Below are positions 37,059 through 45,786 of a stretch of 64,000 nt of DNA, piece after piece; the first letter of the stretch is position 1; each line of letters begins with the position of its first letter. A program made the position numbers and the translations under genes. Source of the stretch: Enterocloster bolteae (GTDB lineage Bacteria > Bacillota > Clostridia > Lachnospirales > Lachnospiraceae); NCBI GenBank assembly GCA_021772025.1, contig JAETNT010000014.1, forward strand, positions 1 to 64,000, written 5' to 3'. The notes under the pieces are model-generated. The model saw only the letters and a list, made by a program, of their open reading frames with translations. It had not been told where the DNA came from and did not search any database.

Positions 37059-37601
37059 CTACAGTCTCACTTGTTTTACCACATCCCCGTCCAACGTGAA
37101 AATAGTAAAGACGGCACCCTCTAAAAGAGCATATGTGTTAGGGTTTCCCCCTTTGGGAATGGAGACAGAGCCGGGATTCAGCACTGTAATTTTTCCTGTA
37201 TTTTCCGCTTTTAGCAGGTGAGTGTGACCGTGAATCAGAATATCCCCCGGCATTACAGGAGGCAGATTATCCTGATTATATATATGACCGTGGGTAGCAT
37301 AAAAAGTTTTGCCGTTTAAGGACAAAAGTGCATAATCCGCTAAAATGGGAAATTCCAGCACCATCTGATCCACCTCGGTGTCGCAGTTGCCCCGAATGGC
37401 ATAAATTTGATCTTTGTACTGGTTTAGCATAGTAATCACTTGCTTGGGGTTATAGTCCCTGGGCAAGTCATTACGCGGGCCGTGGTACAGGATGTCTCCA
37501 AGGAGTACCAGACGGTCCGCGCCGGACTGCCGGTATATTTCCAGAAGCTTTCCGCAAAAGTAAGCGGATCCATGGATATCAGAAGCAAACAGTACTTTCA
37601 T
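37059..37601 (-). CDS. YfcE-type phosphodiesterase
   Basis: 180 residues. Motifs: FASDIHGSAYF, LLGDILYHGPRND, IRGNCDTEVDQM, THGHIY and IHGHTHLL. Matches the YfcE/MJ0936 metallophosphodiesterase family and is a second copy near the one at 33393. AGGAG precedes the ATG. It ends 25 nt before the methyltransferase start and may belong to the same transcript. Confidence 0.92.
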   Translation of the reverse strand: MKVLFASDIHGSAYFCGKLLEIYRQSGADRLVLLGDILYHGPRNDLPRDYNPKQVITMLNQYKDQIYAIRGNCDTEVDQMVLEFPILADYALLSLNGKTFYATHGHIYNQDNLPPVMPGDILIHGHTHLLKAENTGKITVLNPGSVSIPKGGNPNTYALLEGAVFTIFTLDGDVVKQVRL

Positions 37602-37669
37602 TGGTGGTTCTCCTAATCTGTTTTTTGTCTCGTGGTTTTATTTTATAGCCAAGGCCTAATCTTGTCAAT

Positions 37670-37981
37670 TCAATTCCGAACCATATGAGCGCCTCTGTAA
37701 TAGGTAATTCCACTCATTACGGATACTGCCGGAATTCCTCTCTGGGCAGCCATTCTGGCTGCTTGAAGGCTGACGCCGCCCCTGGAACAATAAAAAACCA
37801 CCACCGGTCCGGAAGCCAACTCCGGCAGCCGCCCGGCCAAATTGCAATACGGGATATTTACCGCCCCCCGAATATGACACGCCTGGTAATCAGACGGAGT
37901 CCTTAAATCCACAAGCTGCATGGGCATACCGGCGTTTAATCGGTATTCCAAGTCCCATAGGGAAATCATGCCTACGCCCAT
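37670..37981 (-). CDS. Rhodanese-like sulfurtransferase domain protein
   Basis: 103 residues, one rhodanese domain. VDLRTPSDYQACHIRGAVNIP is the CH2A-like motif and the active loop YCSRGGVSLQAA holds the catalytic Cys. Such single-domain proteins carry persulfide sulfur. AAGGAG lies eight bases before the start. No sulfur-metabolism gene is next to it. Confidence 0.9.
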   Translation of the reverse strand: MGVGMISLWDLEYRLNAGMPMQLVDLRTPSDYQACHIRGAVNIPYCNLAGRLPELASGPVVVFYCSRGGVSLQAARMAAQRGIPAVSVMSGITYYRGAHMVRN

Positions 37982-38073
37982 CTACTCATCTCCTTGTCTT
38001 TCCTGTATAAAGATAGTATATTCAGGCAAAACGAGAATGTCCATTTCATCTCCTCACCCGGTATCCGACATAG

Positions 38074-38108
38074 AAAAAGAGCCTGTTACGCATACGCGCA
38101 TCAAGCCC
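38074..38108 (-). terminator. Terminator of the Asn-rich small gene
   Basis: GGGCTTG pairs with CAGGCTC (two G.U pairs) with further pairing inside, followed by TTTTT on the minus strand, about 50 nt after the stop at 38160. Confidence 0.6.
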
Positions 38109-38159
38109 TTCTCCTATTTTTTCTGTGTTTCTAAAATCTTTGCCTGCTAATTACCCGGC

Positions 38160-38312
38160 TTAGTTTCTGCTGCTGTTCTTGCTGGAATTCTTACTGGAAT
38201 TCTGGCTGTTGTTCTTGCCGGAGTTCTCTGCGTTATTCTTATTAGAGTTCTCCGTATTGTTGCGGCAGTTTTTAGAAGTGTTGTCTTCCATGTCACGGTA
38301 GTTGTTGTTCAT
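38160..38312 (-). CDS. 50-residue Asn-rich small protein, probably forespore-expressed
   Basis: Short ORF beginning MNNNYRDMEDNTSKNCRN. The ATG lies eight bases behind AGGAGG (an ATG two codons earlier is too close). 18 of 50 residues are Asn, and the C terminus is a run of NSSK-type repeats ending NSSRN; no hydrophobic segment. A promoter matching the sigma-G/sigma-F pattern (38348-38376) and a terminator frame it as its own transcription unit. I do not recognise the family; the composition and promoter suggest a spore-core or coat-associated small protein, but this is inference. Confidence 0.75.
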   Translation of the reverse strand: MNNNYRDMEDNTSKNCRNNTENSNKNNAENSGKNNSQNSSKNSSKNSSRN

Positions 38313-38347
38313 TGTCATGACCTCCTAACTAATTTTTGTTACGAGGT

Positions 38348-38376
38348 TAGTATGGCTCTTCTTTCAAAAAATATGC
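38348..38376 (-). promoter_or_regulatory. Sigma-G/sigma-F-like promoter of the Asn-rich gene
   Basis: Minus strand: GCATA (38372-38376), 17-bp spacer, CATACTA (38348-38354). This fits the forespore consensus GHATR-N17/18-CATNHTA and fits the sigma-A pattern poorly at -10. Confidence 0.5.
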
Positions 38377-38426
38377 AAACACTCTTTGAACCCGAATTTT
38401 CTTGCCCGTCTCAACTATTGCCAGGA

Positions 38427-39197
38427 TTATCCCAGTACGTTAACGATTCTTACCGGGGTCCGATAGTTCCAGGGAGAAAGCTTTACTCCGGTCCTTTCCG
38501 TGGAAGCGTGAATAATCTGGCCATTTCCTATATACATGCCAACATGGTTAACAGAACTGCCGCTGCCGTAACAAACCAAATCACCTGGCTGCATCTGAGC
38601 TGCCGTAACAGCTATTCCTGCACTTGCCTGGCCGCCGGAAGTTCTAGGAACAGAAACGCCTGCGCCATTGAGCATAACAAAACTGGTAAATCCGGAGCAG
38701 TCTACGCCGGTCAAAGGATTGCTGCCGCCATAACGGTAGCTGCATCCTAAAAACTGCATGGAGTAATCCACTACTTGCTGTCTGCGGTTTGCTACATTTT
38801 CTCCGGCTCTGGCTTCTTCCAGGCTTGCTGCTGCAGTTTCTGCTGCCGCCGCCATCTCTTCGTCTCCGGCAGCTTCCAGTTCTACTGCTTCTTTCCGAGA
38901 AAGGTAGCCCTCTTCCTCTCCGACCTGTATCTTTAACCAGCCGTCCGCTGTTTCCTCCATCAGAGGGAAACTGTCATTCATTTCCGCTTTCATAAGGAGC
39001 TCTCCGTTTACGGGGTCTGTATTGATAGCAGCTGATTCTCCTACTACTTTAACTAAATACTGAGAGGCTTCTGTCCCCGGCCCATGCTGGATCGCCGTAG
39101 TATGACTAATAGTCCCTGCAAATGATGTTATAGATGTAGCTGCAAATATTGAGCAAAAAGCAATAATCTCTGTTGTTTGTCTTAATGTATATTTCAT
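38427..39197 (-). CDS. Secreted NlpC/P60 endopeptidase with SH3-like domain
   Basis: 256 residues. Signal peptide ends near residue 27 (TSFAG). An SH3-like domain (YLVKVVGESAAINTDPVNG... GWLKIQVGEEEGYLSRKEA) spans about 47-105, then an Ala/Glu-rich helix and the NlpC/P60 domain at about 140-256 with the catalytic Cys in DCSGFTSFV, His in VNHVGMYIG and the third His in IIHAS. Peptidoglycan remodelling. Its leader carries TGTAAY half-sites spaced as in the 54255-55010 paralog. Confidence 0.92.
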   Translation of the reverse strand: MKYTLRQTTEIIAFCSIFAATSITSFAGTISHTTAIQHGPGTEASQYLVKVVGESAAINTDPVNGELLMKAEMNDSFPLMEETADGWLKIQVGEEEGYLSRKEAVELEAAGDEEMAAAAETAAASLEEARAGENVANRRQQVVDYSMQFLGCSYRYGGSNPLTGVDCSGFTSFVMLNGAGVSVPRTSGGQASAGIAVTAAQMQPGDLVCYGSGSSVNHVGMYIGNGQIIHASTERTGVKLSPWNYRTPVRIVNVLG

Positions 39198-39214
39198 ATG
39201 TACTCCTAATAATA

Positions 39215-39241
39215 ATTACAGTTTTGTTTTATTTTGTTACA
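39215..39241 (-). promoter_or_regulatory. TGTAAC-N15-TGTAAT pair in the P60 leader
   Basis: Two TGTAAY hexamers in the same direction with a 15-bp spacer between promoter and ribosome binding site. A CGTAAT at 14-bp spacing further upstream may be a third, weaker site. The same hexamers with the same 15-bp spacing occur at 55063-55089. Confidence 0.45.
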
Positions 39242-39266
39242 TAATTATTAACTTTATTACGAGCAC

Positions 39267-39295
39267 ATTATAACTCTTATTCCATTTTGTGTCAA
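39267..39295 (-). promoter_or_regulatory. Promoter of NlpC/P60 gene
   Basis: TTGACA (39290-39295), 17-bp spacer, TATAAT (39267-39272): a perfect sigma-A consensus, about 70 nt before the gene. Confidence 0.85.
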
Positions 39296-39401
39296 GTATT
39301 TTAAAAAATCATAGTATCCAGACGTAACAGTTCATATGGCGGGGATTTCGACAGGAATTTTGCACGCCAAGCTGGGCCTTTCCATCTGGACTATAGCAAA
39401 A

Positions 39402-39431
39402 AAGAAGGAACCGTTCCCATGGTTCCTTCTT
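39402..39431 (-). terminator. Terminator of ftsH
   Basis: Perfect 11-bp stem AAGAAGGAACC/GGTTCCTTCTT with an 8-nt loop followed by TTTT on the minus strand, 45 nt after the ftsH stop. Confidence 0.8.
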
Positions 39432-39476
39432 TCTTTTAGAACAGTTCCAGCAAATTCTATTTGTTAAAAATAGTTA

Positions 39477-41333
39477 TCAGTCAGTCAGAATCTTCATAAA
39501 TTCCTGACCGGTAATCGTTTCTTTCTCCAACAGGTAAGCCGCCAGTTCATGAAGCTTTTCTTCATTTTGAGAAAGAATGTCCTTAGCTTTCTTATACTGT
39601 TCTTTTACGATAGCAATAACCTCATCGTCAATTTCCTTGGCAGTCTCCGGCGAACACGCCAAAGAGGCATCACCTCCCAGATACTGGTTTGTTACGGTCT
39701 CCAAAGCGACCATACCAAACCGGCCGCTCATACCGTAACGAGTCACCATAGATCTGGCAAGCTTGGTGGCCTGCTCAATGTCATTGCTGGCGCCTGTGGT
39801 AATGGAATGGAAAATCAGCTCTTCAGCAGCCCGGCCGCCAGTAAAGGTGGCAATTTTATTTAAAGCCTCTTCCTGACTCATCAATACTCTCTCCCCTTCT
39901 TCCACCTGCATGGTATAGCCCAAGGCTCCCGAGGTTCTGGGAATAATAGTAATCTTATGCACCGGGGCCGAATGGGTCTGACAGGCCGCCACCAGGGCAT
40001 GACCAATCTCATGATATGCAACGATCTTCCGTTCCTTTTCCGAAACAGCGGCATCCTTTCTCTGGTATCCTGCAATAACCACCTCTACGCTTTCCTCCAA
40101 ATCTTCCTGAAGCACCACGCTCCGGCCCATCCGAACCGCCCTTAAAGCCGCTTCGTTGACAATATTGGCAAGTTCTGCGCCGCTGGCTCCGGAGGTCGCC
40201 CGGGCTACAGCGTTAAAGTCCACATCGTCTGACAACTTCACCTTCCCGCCGTGAACCCGCAAAATCGCTTCACGCCCCTTCATATCCGGCAGTTCCACCG
40301 GAATTCGGCGGTCAAACCGGCCGGGACGCAGCAACGCCTTATCTAACGATTCCGGCCGGTTGGTAGCTGCCAGAATCACCACTCCTTTACGGCCGTCAAA
40401 GCCGTCCATCTCCGTAAGAAGCTGATTTAAAGTTTGCTCTCTCTCGTCATTGCCTCCCATACCGCCTGCGCCGTCCCTTTTCTTTCCGATAGTATCTATC
40501 TCATCAATAAAAACAATACAGGGAGCTTTTTCATTGGCCTGTTTAAACAGATCCCGAACCTTAGCCGCCCCCATTCCCACAAACATCTCCACGAATTCGG
40601 AGCCGGAAATAGAGAAAAAGGGCACATGAGCTTCCCCTGCCACTGCCTTGGCTAGAAGAGTTTTACCGGTTCCGGGAGGGCCCACCAGCAAGGCGCCTTT
40701 GGGGAGGGTAGCGCCAATATCAGAGTATTTTTGGGGATTGTGAAGAAAGTCTACAATCTCCTTTAATGCCTCCTTAGCTTCTTCCTCTCCGGCTACATCC
40801 GCAAAAGTCTTACCAGTCTCATTTTCCGCGTAAATTTTGGCATTGGACTTTCCAAAGGTCATGGCGTTTCCGCCCATGCGCTTATTCATAATTCTGGACA
40901 TGACAGCGCCAATCACTACAAACATGAGGATAGGCATTACCCATGACAGAATAAAATTCACCACCGGATTAGGCTCTGTGGGAATCTCAGCAGCAAAAAT
41001 AACCCCCTGCTTCTGCAGTTCCTCATTAAGTTCCTCATCAGGCCACACCCAGATGCCGGTTTTGTAAATCCTGGTCTCCCCGTCACTGTCATTAGCAATA
41101 AAAATCAAAGTGTTTTCATTTTCTTTTGATACAGTGGTAACGTTGCCTGCGTACACCTGCTCTTTAAATTCATTATAGGTCACCAATTGTACCCGGGTTT
41201 TAAATAGCGAAGAAAATCCCATTGCATTGATGACAAATGTAATTACCATAATAATTACATAGTAGTACAAAAACATTTTCATCGGGTTTTTACCCGAACC
41301 GCCGTTTCCCGGCTTGCGTTCTTTTGTCTCCAT
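39477..41333 (-). CDS. ftsH: ATP-dependent zinc metalloprotease FtsH
   Basis: 618 residues. Two N-terminal membrane helices (about 17-40 and 110-135) flank a small extracytoplasmic domain. AAA module: Walker [19 protein letters not shown], Walker [13 protein letters not shown], second region of homology [20 protein letters not shown]. The protease has HEIGH in [13 protein letters not shown] and the third zinc ligand downstream in [16 protein letters not shown]. It degrades membrane and short-lived cytosolic proteins as a hexamer. Monocistronic here, divergent from marR. Confidence 0.96.
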   Translation of the reverse strand: METKERKPGNGGSGKNPMKMFLYYYVIIMVITFVINAMGFSSLFKTRVQLVTYNEFKEQVYAGNVTTVSKENENTLIFIANDSDGETRIYKTGIWVWPDEELNEELQKQGVIFAAEIPTEPNPVVNFILSWVMPILMFVVIGAVMSRIMNKRMGGNAMTFGKSNAKIYAENETGKTFADVAGEEEAKEALKEIVDFLHNPQKYSDIGATLPKGALLVGPPGTGKTLLAKAVAGEAHVPFFSISGSEFVEMFVGMGAAKVRDLFKQANEKAPCIVFIDEIDTIGKKRDGAGGMGGNDEREQTLNQLLTEMDGFDGRKGVVILAATNRPESLDKALLRPGRFDRRIPVELPDMKGREAILRVHGGKVKLSDDVDFNAVARATSGASGAELANIVNEAALRAVRMGRSVVLQEDLEESVEVVIAGYQRKDAAVSEKERKIVAYHEIGHALVAACQTHSAPVHKITIIPRTSGALGYTMQVEEGERVLMSQEEALNKIATFTGGRAAEELIFHSITTGASNDIEQATKLARSMVTRYGMSGRFGMVALETVTNQYLGGDASLACSPETAKEIDDEVIAIVKEQYKKAKDILSQNEEKLHELAAYLLEKETITGQEFMKILTD

Positions 41334-41365
41334 GAATTTGTCTCCTTTTCTCTGGAATTAGCTTT

Positions 41366-41394
41366 AAAATAGACCGTTTTTTGTCATTTGTCAA
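41366..41394 (-). promoter_or_regulatory. Promoter of ftsH
   Basis: TTGACA (41389-41394), 17-bp spacer, TATTTT (41366-41371) on the minus strand, about 30 nt before ftsH. Confidence 0.7.
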
Positions 41395-41402
41395 TAGATT
41401 AT

Positions 41403-41420
41403 AGTAAATATTTATTTACT
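41403..41420. promoter_or_regulatory. 18-bp palindrome between ftsH and marR promoters
   Basis: AGTAAATA-TT-TATTTACT, perfect 8-bp arms. It lies between the two divergent -35 elements, 8 bp from that of ftsH and 11 bp from that of marR. Size and symmetry fit a MarR dimer operator, so the adjacent MarR protein may control itself and possibly ftsH. Confidence 0.5.
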
Positions 41421-41431
41421 TTTTACTTTTA

Positions 41432-41460
41432 TTGACTTTTATTTATAACTATGATAAAAC
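41432..41460 (+). promoter_or_regulatory. Promoter of marR
   Basis: TTGACT (41432-41437), 17-bp spacer, TAAAAC (41455-41460). The -10 is weak. Confidence 0.45.
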
Positions 41461-41498
41461 ACAATTAATACGTTCCATTAAAACCTCAGGAGGAAATC

Positions 41499-41972
41499 AT
41501 GTATTCAGATACGGGAATCCAGCATTTTTTAGAATTTTCTATTCGATTTTTATCTTTTGCTAAAACCCATTTCCGCAAAGAAAATGAGCTGCGGGCCGAC
41601 TCTCTGGCGTTTCATGCTTTAATTAATCTACAGATTCTTTCCAGACAAGAGCTGACCATGTCAGAGCTGGCCAAAGAGATGATGATTACCAAGCAGCAGC
41701 TTACCCGCCTGGTCAATGATCTGGAAAACCAGGGTCTGGTGGAGCGTGTCCATAATCCCATTAATCGCCGCCAGGTATACATCCACATCTCTCCAAAAGG
41801 CATCTCCATGCTGGAAGAGGTAAAAAAAGCCATGGCGGAGAACGCTTCTGCTGCCATGGCTGTGTTTGATGATGAGGAAAGAGCAGAGCTGGATGCCTGT
41901 CTGACCCGGTTGACTGAACTTTTCTCTAAGTTGGACGGCTTTGGCGGTTCCCATGTGTTTCCTCTTTTTTGA
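41499..41972 (+). CDS. MarR family transcriptional regulator
   Basis: 157 residues with a winged helix: LTMSELAKEMMITKQQLTRLVNDLENQGLVERV is helix-turn-helix, RRQVYIHISPKG the wing. GGAGG lies seven bases before the ATG. Dimeric MarR proteins repress genes until a ligand binds. It converges on the ABC exporter pair with no gap (stop at 41972, exporter stop at 41973), so it is next to a likely target but not in the same operon. Confidence 0.9.
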   Translation: MYSDTGIQHFLEFSIRFLSFAKTHFRKENELRADSLAFHALINLQILSRQELTMSELAKEMMITKQQLTRLVNDLENQGLVERVHNPINRRQVYIHISPKGISMLEEVKKAMAENASAAMAVFDDEERAELDACLTRLTELFSKLDGFGGSHVFPLF

Positions 41973-43748
41973 TTATTCAAACTGGCTTTTATAAAGTTGA
42001 TAATAGGCTCCCTTTTTTTCCATCAGCTCTTCATGGCTGCCTTGTTCCAGGATATTTCCCTGGTCAATGACAAAAATCCGATCCGCCTTGCGGATAGTGG
42101 ACAGCCGATGAGCCACCACAAAAGAGGTTCGTCCCGCCAGCAGGTGTTCAATTCCTTGCTGTACCAGCCGCTCTGTATGAGTATCAATACTGGAAGTAGC
42201 TTCATCTAAAATCAGAATTCCCGGATTGGAAACCATGGTTCTGGCAAAAGCCAAAAGCTGGCGCTGGCCAATGGACAGCCTGCTTCCTCTCTCGCTGATC
42301 TCTGTCTCGTAACCATTTTCCAGCCCCATAATAAATTCATGGGCATTGACCGCTTTAGCCGCCTTCTCAATCTCCTCATCGGCGGCATTCAGACGGCCGT
42401 AGCGAATGTTGTCCCGGATTGTTCCGGAAAAAAGAAAATTATCTTGGGTCATAATGCCCATCTGGCTTCTAAGGCTTTCCAGTGTTACCTCCTGAATAGG
42501 AATTCCATCCAGAAGAATCTCCCCGTCTGTCACCTCATAAAACCGGCCAATCAGATTGACTATCGTAGTCTTTCCGGCCCCCGTAGGTCCGACCAGGGCA
42601 ATGGTTTCGCCGGGATCTGCCGTAAAGTTCACATCCTTTAAAATCAGTCGCTCCGGTTCATCTTCATAAGCAAAGCTTACATGACGAAACTCTACTCTTC
42701 CTGTTAAAGGCGGAAGTGTACCTGCTCCTTCCCTGTCTGTAATCTCCGCCGGAGTATCCAGGATATCAAAAACCCGTTCCGCCGCCGAAAGATTGGTAGT
42801 CAATTTATTATAGAAGCTTGCCAGATTCCGGATGGGGCTCCAGAACATGGCAAGGTATGTGGAAAATGCCAGATACGTCCCTACCCCCACTGCATCCCGG
42901 CCTAAAAACCGGATCCCGATAAAGTATAGGAAAAAGGATCCCAAGCCCCATGTGACCTCTACTATCGGGCCAAAGCAGTCAGCGCACCTAACTGCCTGGC
43001 AAAAGGAATCCCTCTGTTCATCAGCAAGCTGGTAGAAGTCTTTCCGGCTTTCCTCCTCCGCAGCAAAGCTCTGGACAAGCCGGATACCGGAAAAATCCTC
43101 GTGAACAAAGGCATTTAAGTTGGAATTTTTTCTACGGTAAAGCTGCCACATGGGATAAGCCTTCTTTTGAATGAGGAACATTCCCCCTGCTAACAGCGGC
43201 ATTGTCAAAAGGGCCGCCATAGCCAGGTATATATTTTTCCCAACCATAATGATCGCCACACCGGCAACAGTCAAAAGATCCGGTACCAGTTTGGTAATGC
43301 TGTCCGACAGCACATCTTTTAAGGAGTTGACATCCCCGATAATCCGGGCCAAAATCTTTCCCGTAGGGCGGCTGTCAAAGAAGTGAAAGCTTAAGGTCTG
43401 GATGTGAGCGTACAACTCCTGGCGGATAGTCATCAAAACCTGATTTGACAGCTTTGCCATAATAATCATCCGCATCCGGCCGCCCCAGGCAAATACCGCC
43501 GCCATCAAAAGGGCCCCTGCTCCCAGCCTTAAAAGTCCCCGAATATCCTTTGCCGCCACATAACGATTCACTGCCAGCTCCATTAAAAGAGGCCAGGTCA
43601 TGCTGATGGTTAATGTCACCGTCATAATCGCCGCTACCAGACCCAAATCTTTTTTATAGGACAGAAGGTACGCAAAAAGCCGTTTCATCATAGAAAGCTT
43701 GCTGACATGAAGCTGTTCTTCATCCTGTCGAATGGAATTTATTGCCAT
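41973..43748 (-). CDS. Heterodimeric ABC exporter half-transporter, canonical-Glu subunit
   Basis: 591 residues; the ATG (MAINSIRQDEEQL) follows GGAGGAG and overlaps the end of the upstream subunit gene by 10 nt. Six membrane helices (type 1 exporter fold), then the ATPase: Walker A GPTGAGKTTIVNL, signature LSIGQ (non-canonical, usual LSGGQ), Walker B ILILDEATSS with catalytic Glu, and H-loop VAHRLS. The pair has one degenerate ATP site, as in BmrCD, LmrCD and TM287/288 multidrug exporters. Confidence 0.92.
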   Translation of the reverse strand: MAINSIRQDEEQLHVSKLSMMKRLFAYLLSYKKDLGLVAAIMTVTLTISMTWPLLMELAVNRYVAAKDIRGLLRLGAGALLMAAVFAWGGRMRMIIMAKLSNQVLMTIRQELYAHIQTLSFHFFDSRPTGKILARIIGDVNSLKDVLSDSITKLVPDLLTVAGVAIIMVGKNIYLAMAALLTMPLLAGGMFLIQKKAYPMWQLYRRKNSNLNAFVHEDFSGIRLVQSFAAEEESRKDFYQLADEQRDSFCQAVRCADCFGPIVEVTWGLGSFFLYFIGIRFLGRDAVGVGTYLAFSTYLAMFWSPIRNLASFYNKLTTNLSAAERVFDILDTPAEITDREGAGTLPPLTGRVEFRHVSFAYEDEPERLILKDVNFTADPGETIALVGPTGAGKTTIVNLIGRFYEVTDGEILLDGIPIQEVTLESLRSQMGIMTQDNFLFSGTIRDNIRYGRLNAADEEIEKAAKAVNAHEFIMGLENGYETEISERGSRLSIGQRQLLAFARTMVSNPGILILDEATSSIDTHTERLVQQGIEHLLAGRTSFVVAHRLSTIRKADRIFVIDQGNILEQGSHEELMEKKGAYYQLYKSQFE

Positions 43749-45466
43749 GCTATCTCCTCCTCTCCATATTGGACACACCAGGTATCGTAATATCGCCCTC
43801 TCTGTTCCATCAGGGATTTGTGGGTTCCCCTTTCCGCAATTCTGCCATTTTCCATAATTAGAATCTCGTCTGCATCCTTTACTGATGAAATCCGGTGACC
43901 GATAATGATTTTAGTAACTCCTTCTATTGTTTTTAATTTCCGCTGGATCTCCCGTTCCGTCTCCATATCCAAGGCGGAAGTAGAATCATCCAGAATCAGG
44001 ATGGGTGTTTTTTTGGCCAGAGCTCTGGCAATGCTGATTCGCTGCTTCTGGCCGCCGGAAAGCCCTACTCCCCGCTCGCCTATAACCGTCTCATATCCCA
44101 AGCCTAAACGTTGAATGAAAGAATGGGCGCCGGCCTTATCTGCCGCCCAGCTTACCGTTGGCTCTGCCATGGTTTCCTTCTGGCCGGTACGGATGTTCTG
44201 ACTAACGGAATCTGAAAACAGGAATATATCCTGCATTACCACGGCCATGCTGCCGCGAAGCTGATTTAGAGAAAGGCTGCGGATGTCTGTGCCGTCCAAT
44301 AATATCCGGCCCCGATCCGCGTCATAAAACCTCTGAAGCAGACTGATTAGGGAAGTTTTTCCCGAACCGGTCATGCCCATAATTCCCAGGGTTTTTCCCG
44401 GCTGTACGTCTACGTTGATATCTGTCAAAATTTCCCGTTCTCCCAAAGTCAGCCCCACGTTTTCAAAACGTATTTCTCCCTTCACTTCCTGCAAAACCTG
44501 CGGGTTTAACGGTTCTCTTACTTTAGGCGGTTCTCTTAAAACCTTTTGAATTTTTCGGTTGGACGCTGCTGCAGCCGCCAGATCATTGCTGAGCCACCCT
44601 ACCAGCTCCATGGGCCAGATAATGTTGTTGGCATAGTCCAGAAAAGCTCCCAGCTCCCCCAGAGTCATGGAATCCCGGATAACCAGGATTCCGCCCAAAA
44701 GCACCACTGCCATAAGAAATCCCTGGCCCAGGGCGGAAATCAAAGGCTGGTAAAAAGCCATCATCCTGGCCTGTTTCATATTAAGCTGGTAATACTGTTC
44801 ATTTCTCTGATGGAATTTTTTCAACTCGTACCGTTCTCTGGCAAAGGCTTTAACAGTCCGGACCCCGGCCAGATTTTCCTGAGCCACAGTGTTGAGCTTG
44901 GCGGTCTCTTCACTGATTTCCTCGTAAATCTTACCCATTCGGCTTTCCATACGGATAGCGCACCAGGCAATAACCGGCATGATTACAAGGGGCAGCAAGG
45001 TCAGCGCAGGGCTGATTTTCGCCATGAGAATAATAACCAGAGCCGTATGGATACAGCACTCAATGGCCAACATCCCCACAAACCCCATGGCATTCCATAT
45101 TTTTTCCACATCGTCTTTAACCCGGGCCATTAATTCTCCGGTGTTATGACCGTCAAAGTATTCCACTGATAACGTCTGGATATGATCGAATAATTCTTTC
45201 CGGATACTGCAGCCAATCTTGGCTCCGATACAGTCAAACGTATATTCCTTTACATACTGAAATATTGCCCGGCCCAGCCCGATTCCGATTAAACCCAGCA
45301 AAAGGCCTCCAAACAGTTCCATACGTCCGCCGGAAATAACATCATCAATCAGCATGCGGATGATTTGAGGCACCATCATATCCAAGCCAATGCTGATGCA
45401 CATGGCAATAACTGCCAGGAAATAGAATCCCCGGTATTTTTTGGTATAATTCCAAAGATATTTCAT
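43739..45466 (-). CDS. Heterodimeric ABC exporter half-transporter, degenerate-site subunit
   Basis: 575 residues; start ATG (MKYLWNYTKKYRGFYF) five bases behind GGGGG; an open frame 50 codons longer upstream runs through the attenuator region and is not used. Six membrane helices, Walker A GMTGSGKTSLISL, signature LSGGQKQR, Walker B LILDDSTSALD, where Asp replaces the catalytic Glu, and H-loop IGHRIS. The Asp marks the subunit that supplies the degenerate ATP site. Multidrug or peptide export is likely; the substrate is unknown. Confidence 0.92.
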   Translation of the reverse strand: MKYLWNYTKKYRGFYFLAVIAMCISIGLDMMVPQIIRMLIDDVISGGRMELFGGLLLGLIGIGLGRAIFQYVKEYTFDCIGAKIGCSIRKELFDHIQTLSVEYFDGHNTGELMARVKDDVEKIWNAMGFVGMLAIECCIHTALVIILMAKISPALTLLPLVIMPVIAWCAIRMESRMGKIYEEISEETAKLNTVAQENLAGVRTVKAFARERYELKKFHQRNEQYYQLNMKQARMMAFYQPLISALGQGFLMAVVLLGGILVIRDSMTLGELGAFLDYANNIIWPMELVGWLSNDLAAAAASNRKIQKVLREPPKVREPLNPQVLQEVKGEIRFENVGLTLGEREILTDINVDVQPGKTLGIMGMTGSGKTSLISLLQRFYDADRGRILLDGTDIRSLSLNQLRGSMAVVMQDIFLFSDSVSQNIRTGQKETMAEPTVSWAADKAGAHSFIQRLGLGYETVIGERGVGLSGGQKQRISIARALAKKTPILILDDSTSALDMETEREIQRKLKTIEGVTKIIIGHRISSVKDADEILIMENGRIAERGTHKSLMEQRGRYYDTWCVQYGEEEIAWQ

Positions 45467-45548
45467 AAATTCCCCCTTCTTTGCGCTGTCTGCACATTGA
45501 ATCCCGAAAAACATGTCACGGCGCGTCTTCCCGGATACTGCGTAAAAA

Positions 45549-45587
45549 GAGGCCGCAATGCCCTGCAATCGCAAAGCATCCGGCCTC
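45549..45587 (-). terminator. Second terminator in ABC exporter leader
   Basis: GAGGCCG/CGGCCTC stem with inner ATGC/GCAT pairs, followed by TTTTT on the minus strand, 83 nt upstream of the first exporter gene. Its 3' arm (45552-45559) can alternatively pair over eight bases with the 5' arm of the first terminator (45621-45628). Confidence 0.75.
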
Positions 45588-45605
45588 ATTCCAGATACTA
45601 AAAAA

Positions 45606-45627
45606 CCGCAGTCCATACAGACTGCGG
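45606..45627 (-). terminator. First terminator in ABC exporter leader
   Basis: Perfect 8-bp stem CCGCAGTC/GACTGCGG with a 6-nt loop followed by TTTTTT, 30 nt after the stop of the 31-codon ORF. Confidence 0.85.
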
Positions 45628-45656
45628 CAGTTCATTCTGTGCAAAACGGCGCGGTG

Positions 45657-45752
45657 TTAAACTCCGCCCATCTCAAAGAATCCGAAAGTTCCGGCAGGCT
45701 GTTGATCCATATATGATTGAGCGATAGTTGTGAATGTGTTGCTGCGTTTCAT
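45657..45752 (-). CDS. 31-residue leader peptide of the ABC exporter operon
   Basis: ORF begins MKRSNTFTTIAQSYMD and ends TFGFFEMGGV. AAAGGAGG lies eight bases before the ATG, an optimal site. A consensus promoter (45787-45814) is about 35 nt upstream and two terminators follow before the exporter genes. This is the layout of a ribosome-sensed attenuator such as bmrB-bmrCD of Bacillus subtilis. A secreted peptide exported by the ABC pair is an alternative; there is no Cys-rich or double-Gly leader pattern clearly favouring it. Confidence 0.7.
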   Translation of the reverse strand: MKRSNTFTTIAQSYMDQQPAGTFGFFEMGGV

Positions 45753-45786
45753 CAGTGCTGCCTCCTTTCATTTATTCGTGTTTTTT

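Noticed and set aside
43749..45616. Longer N terminus for the first ABC subunit
   Set aside because: The extra 50 codons run through terminator 2 and lack a ribosome binding site; ATG at 45466 has one and matches the usual exporter start.
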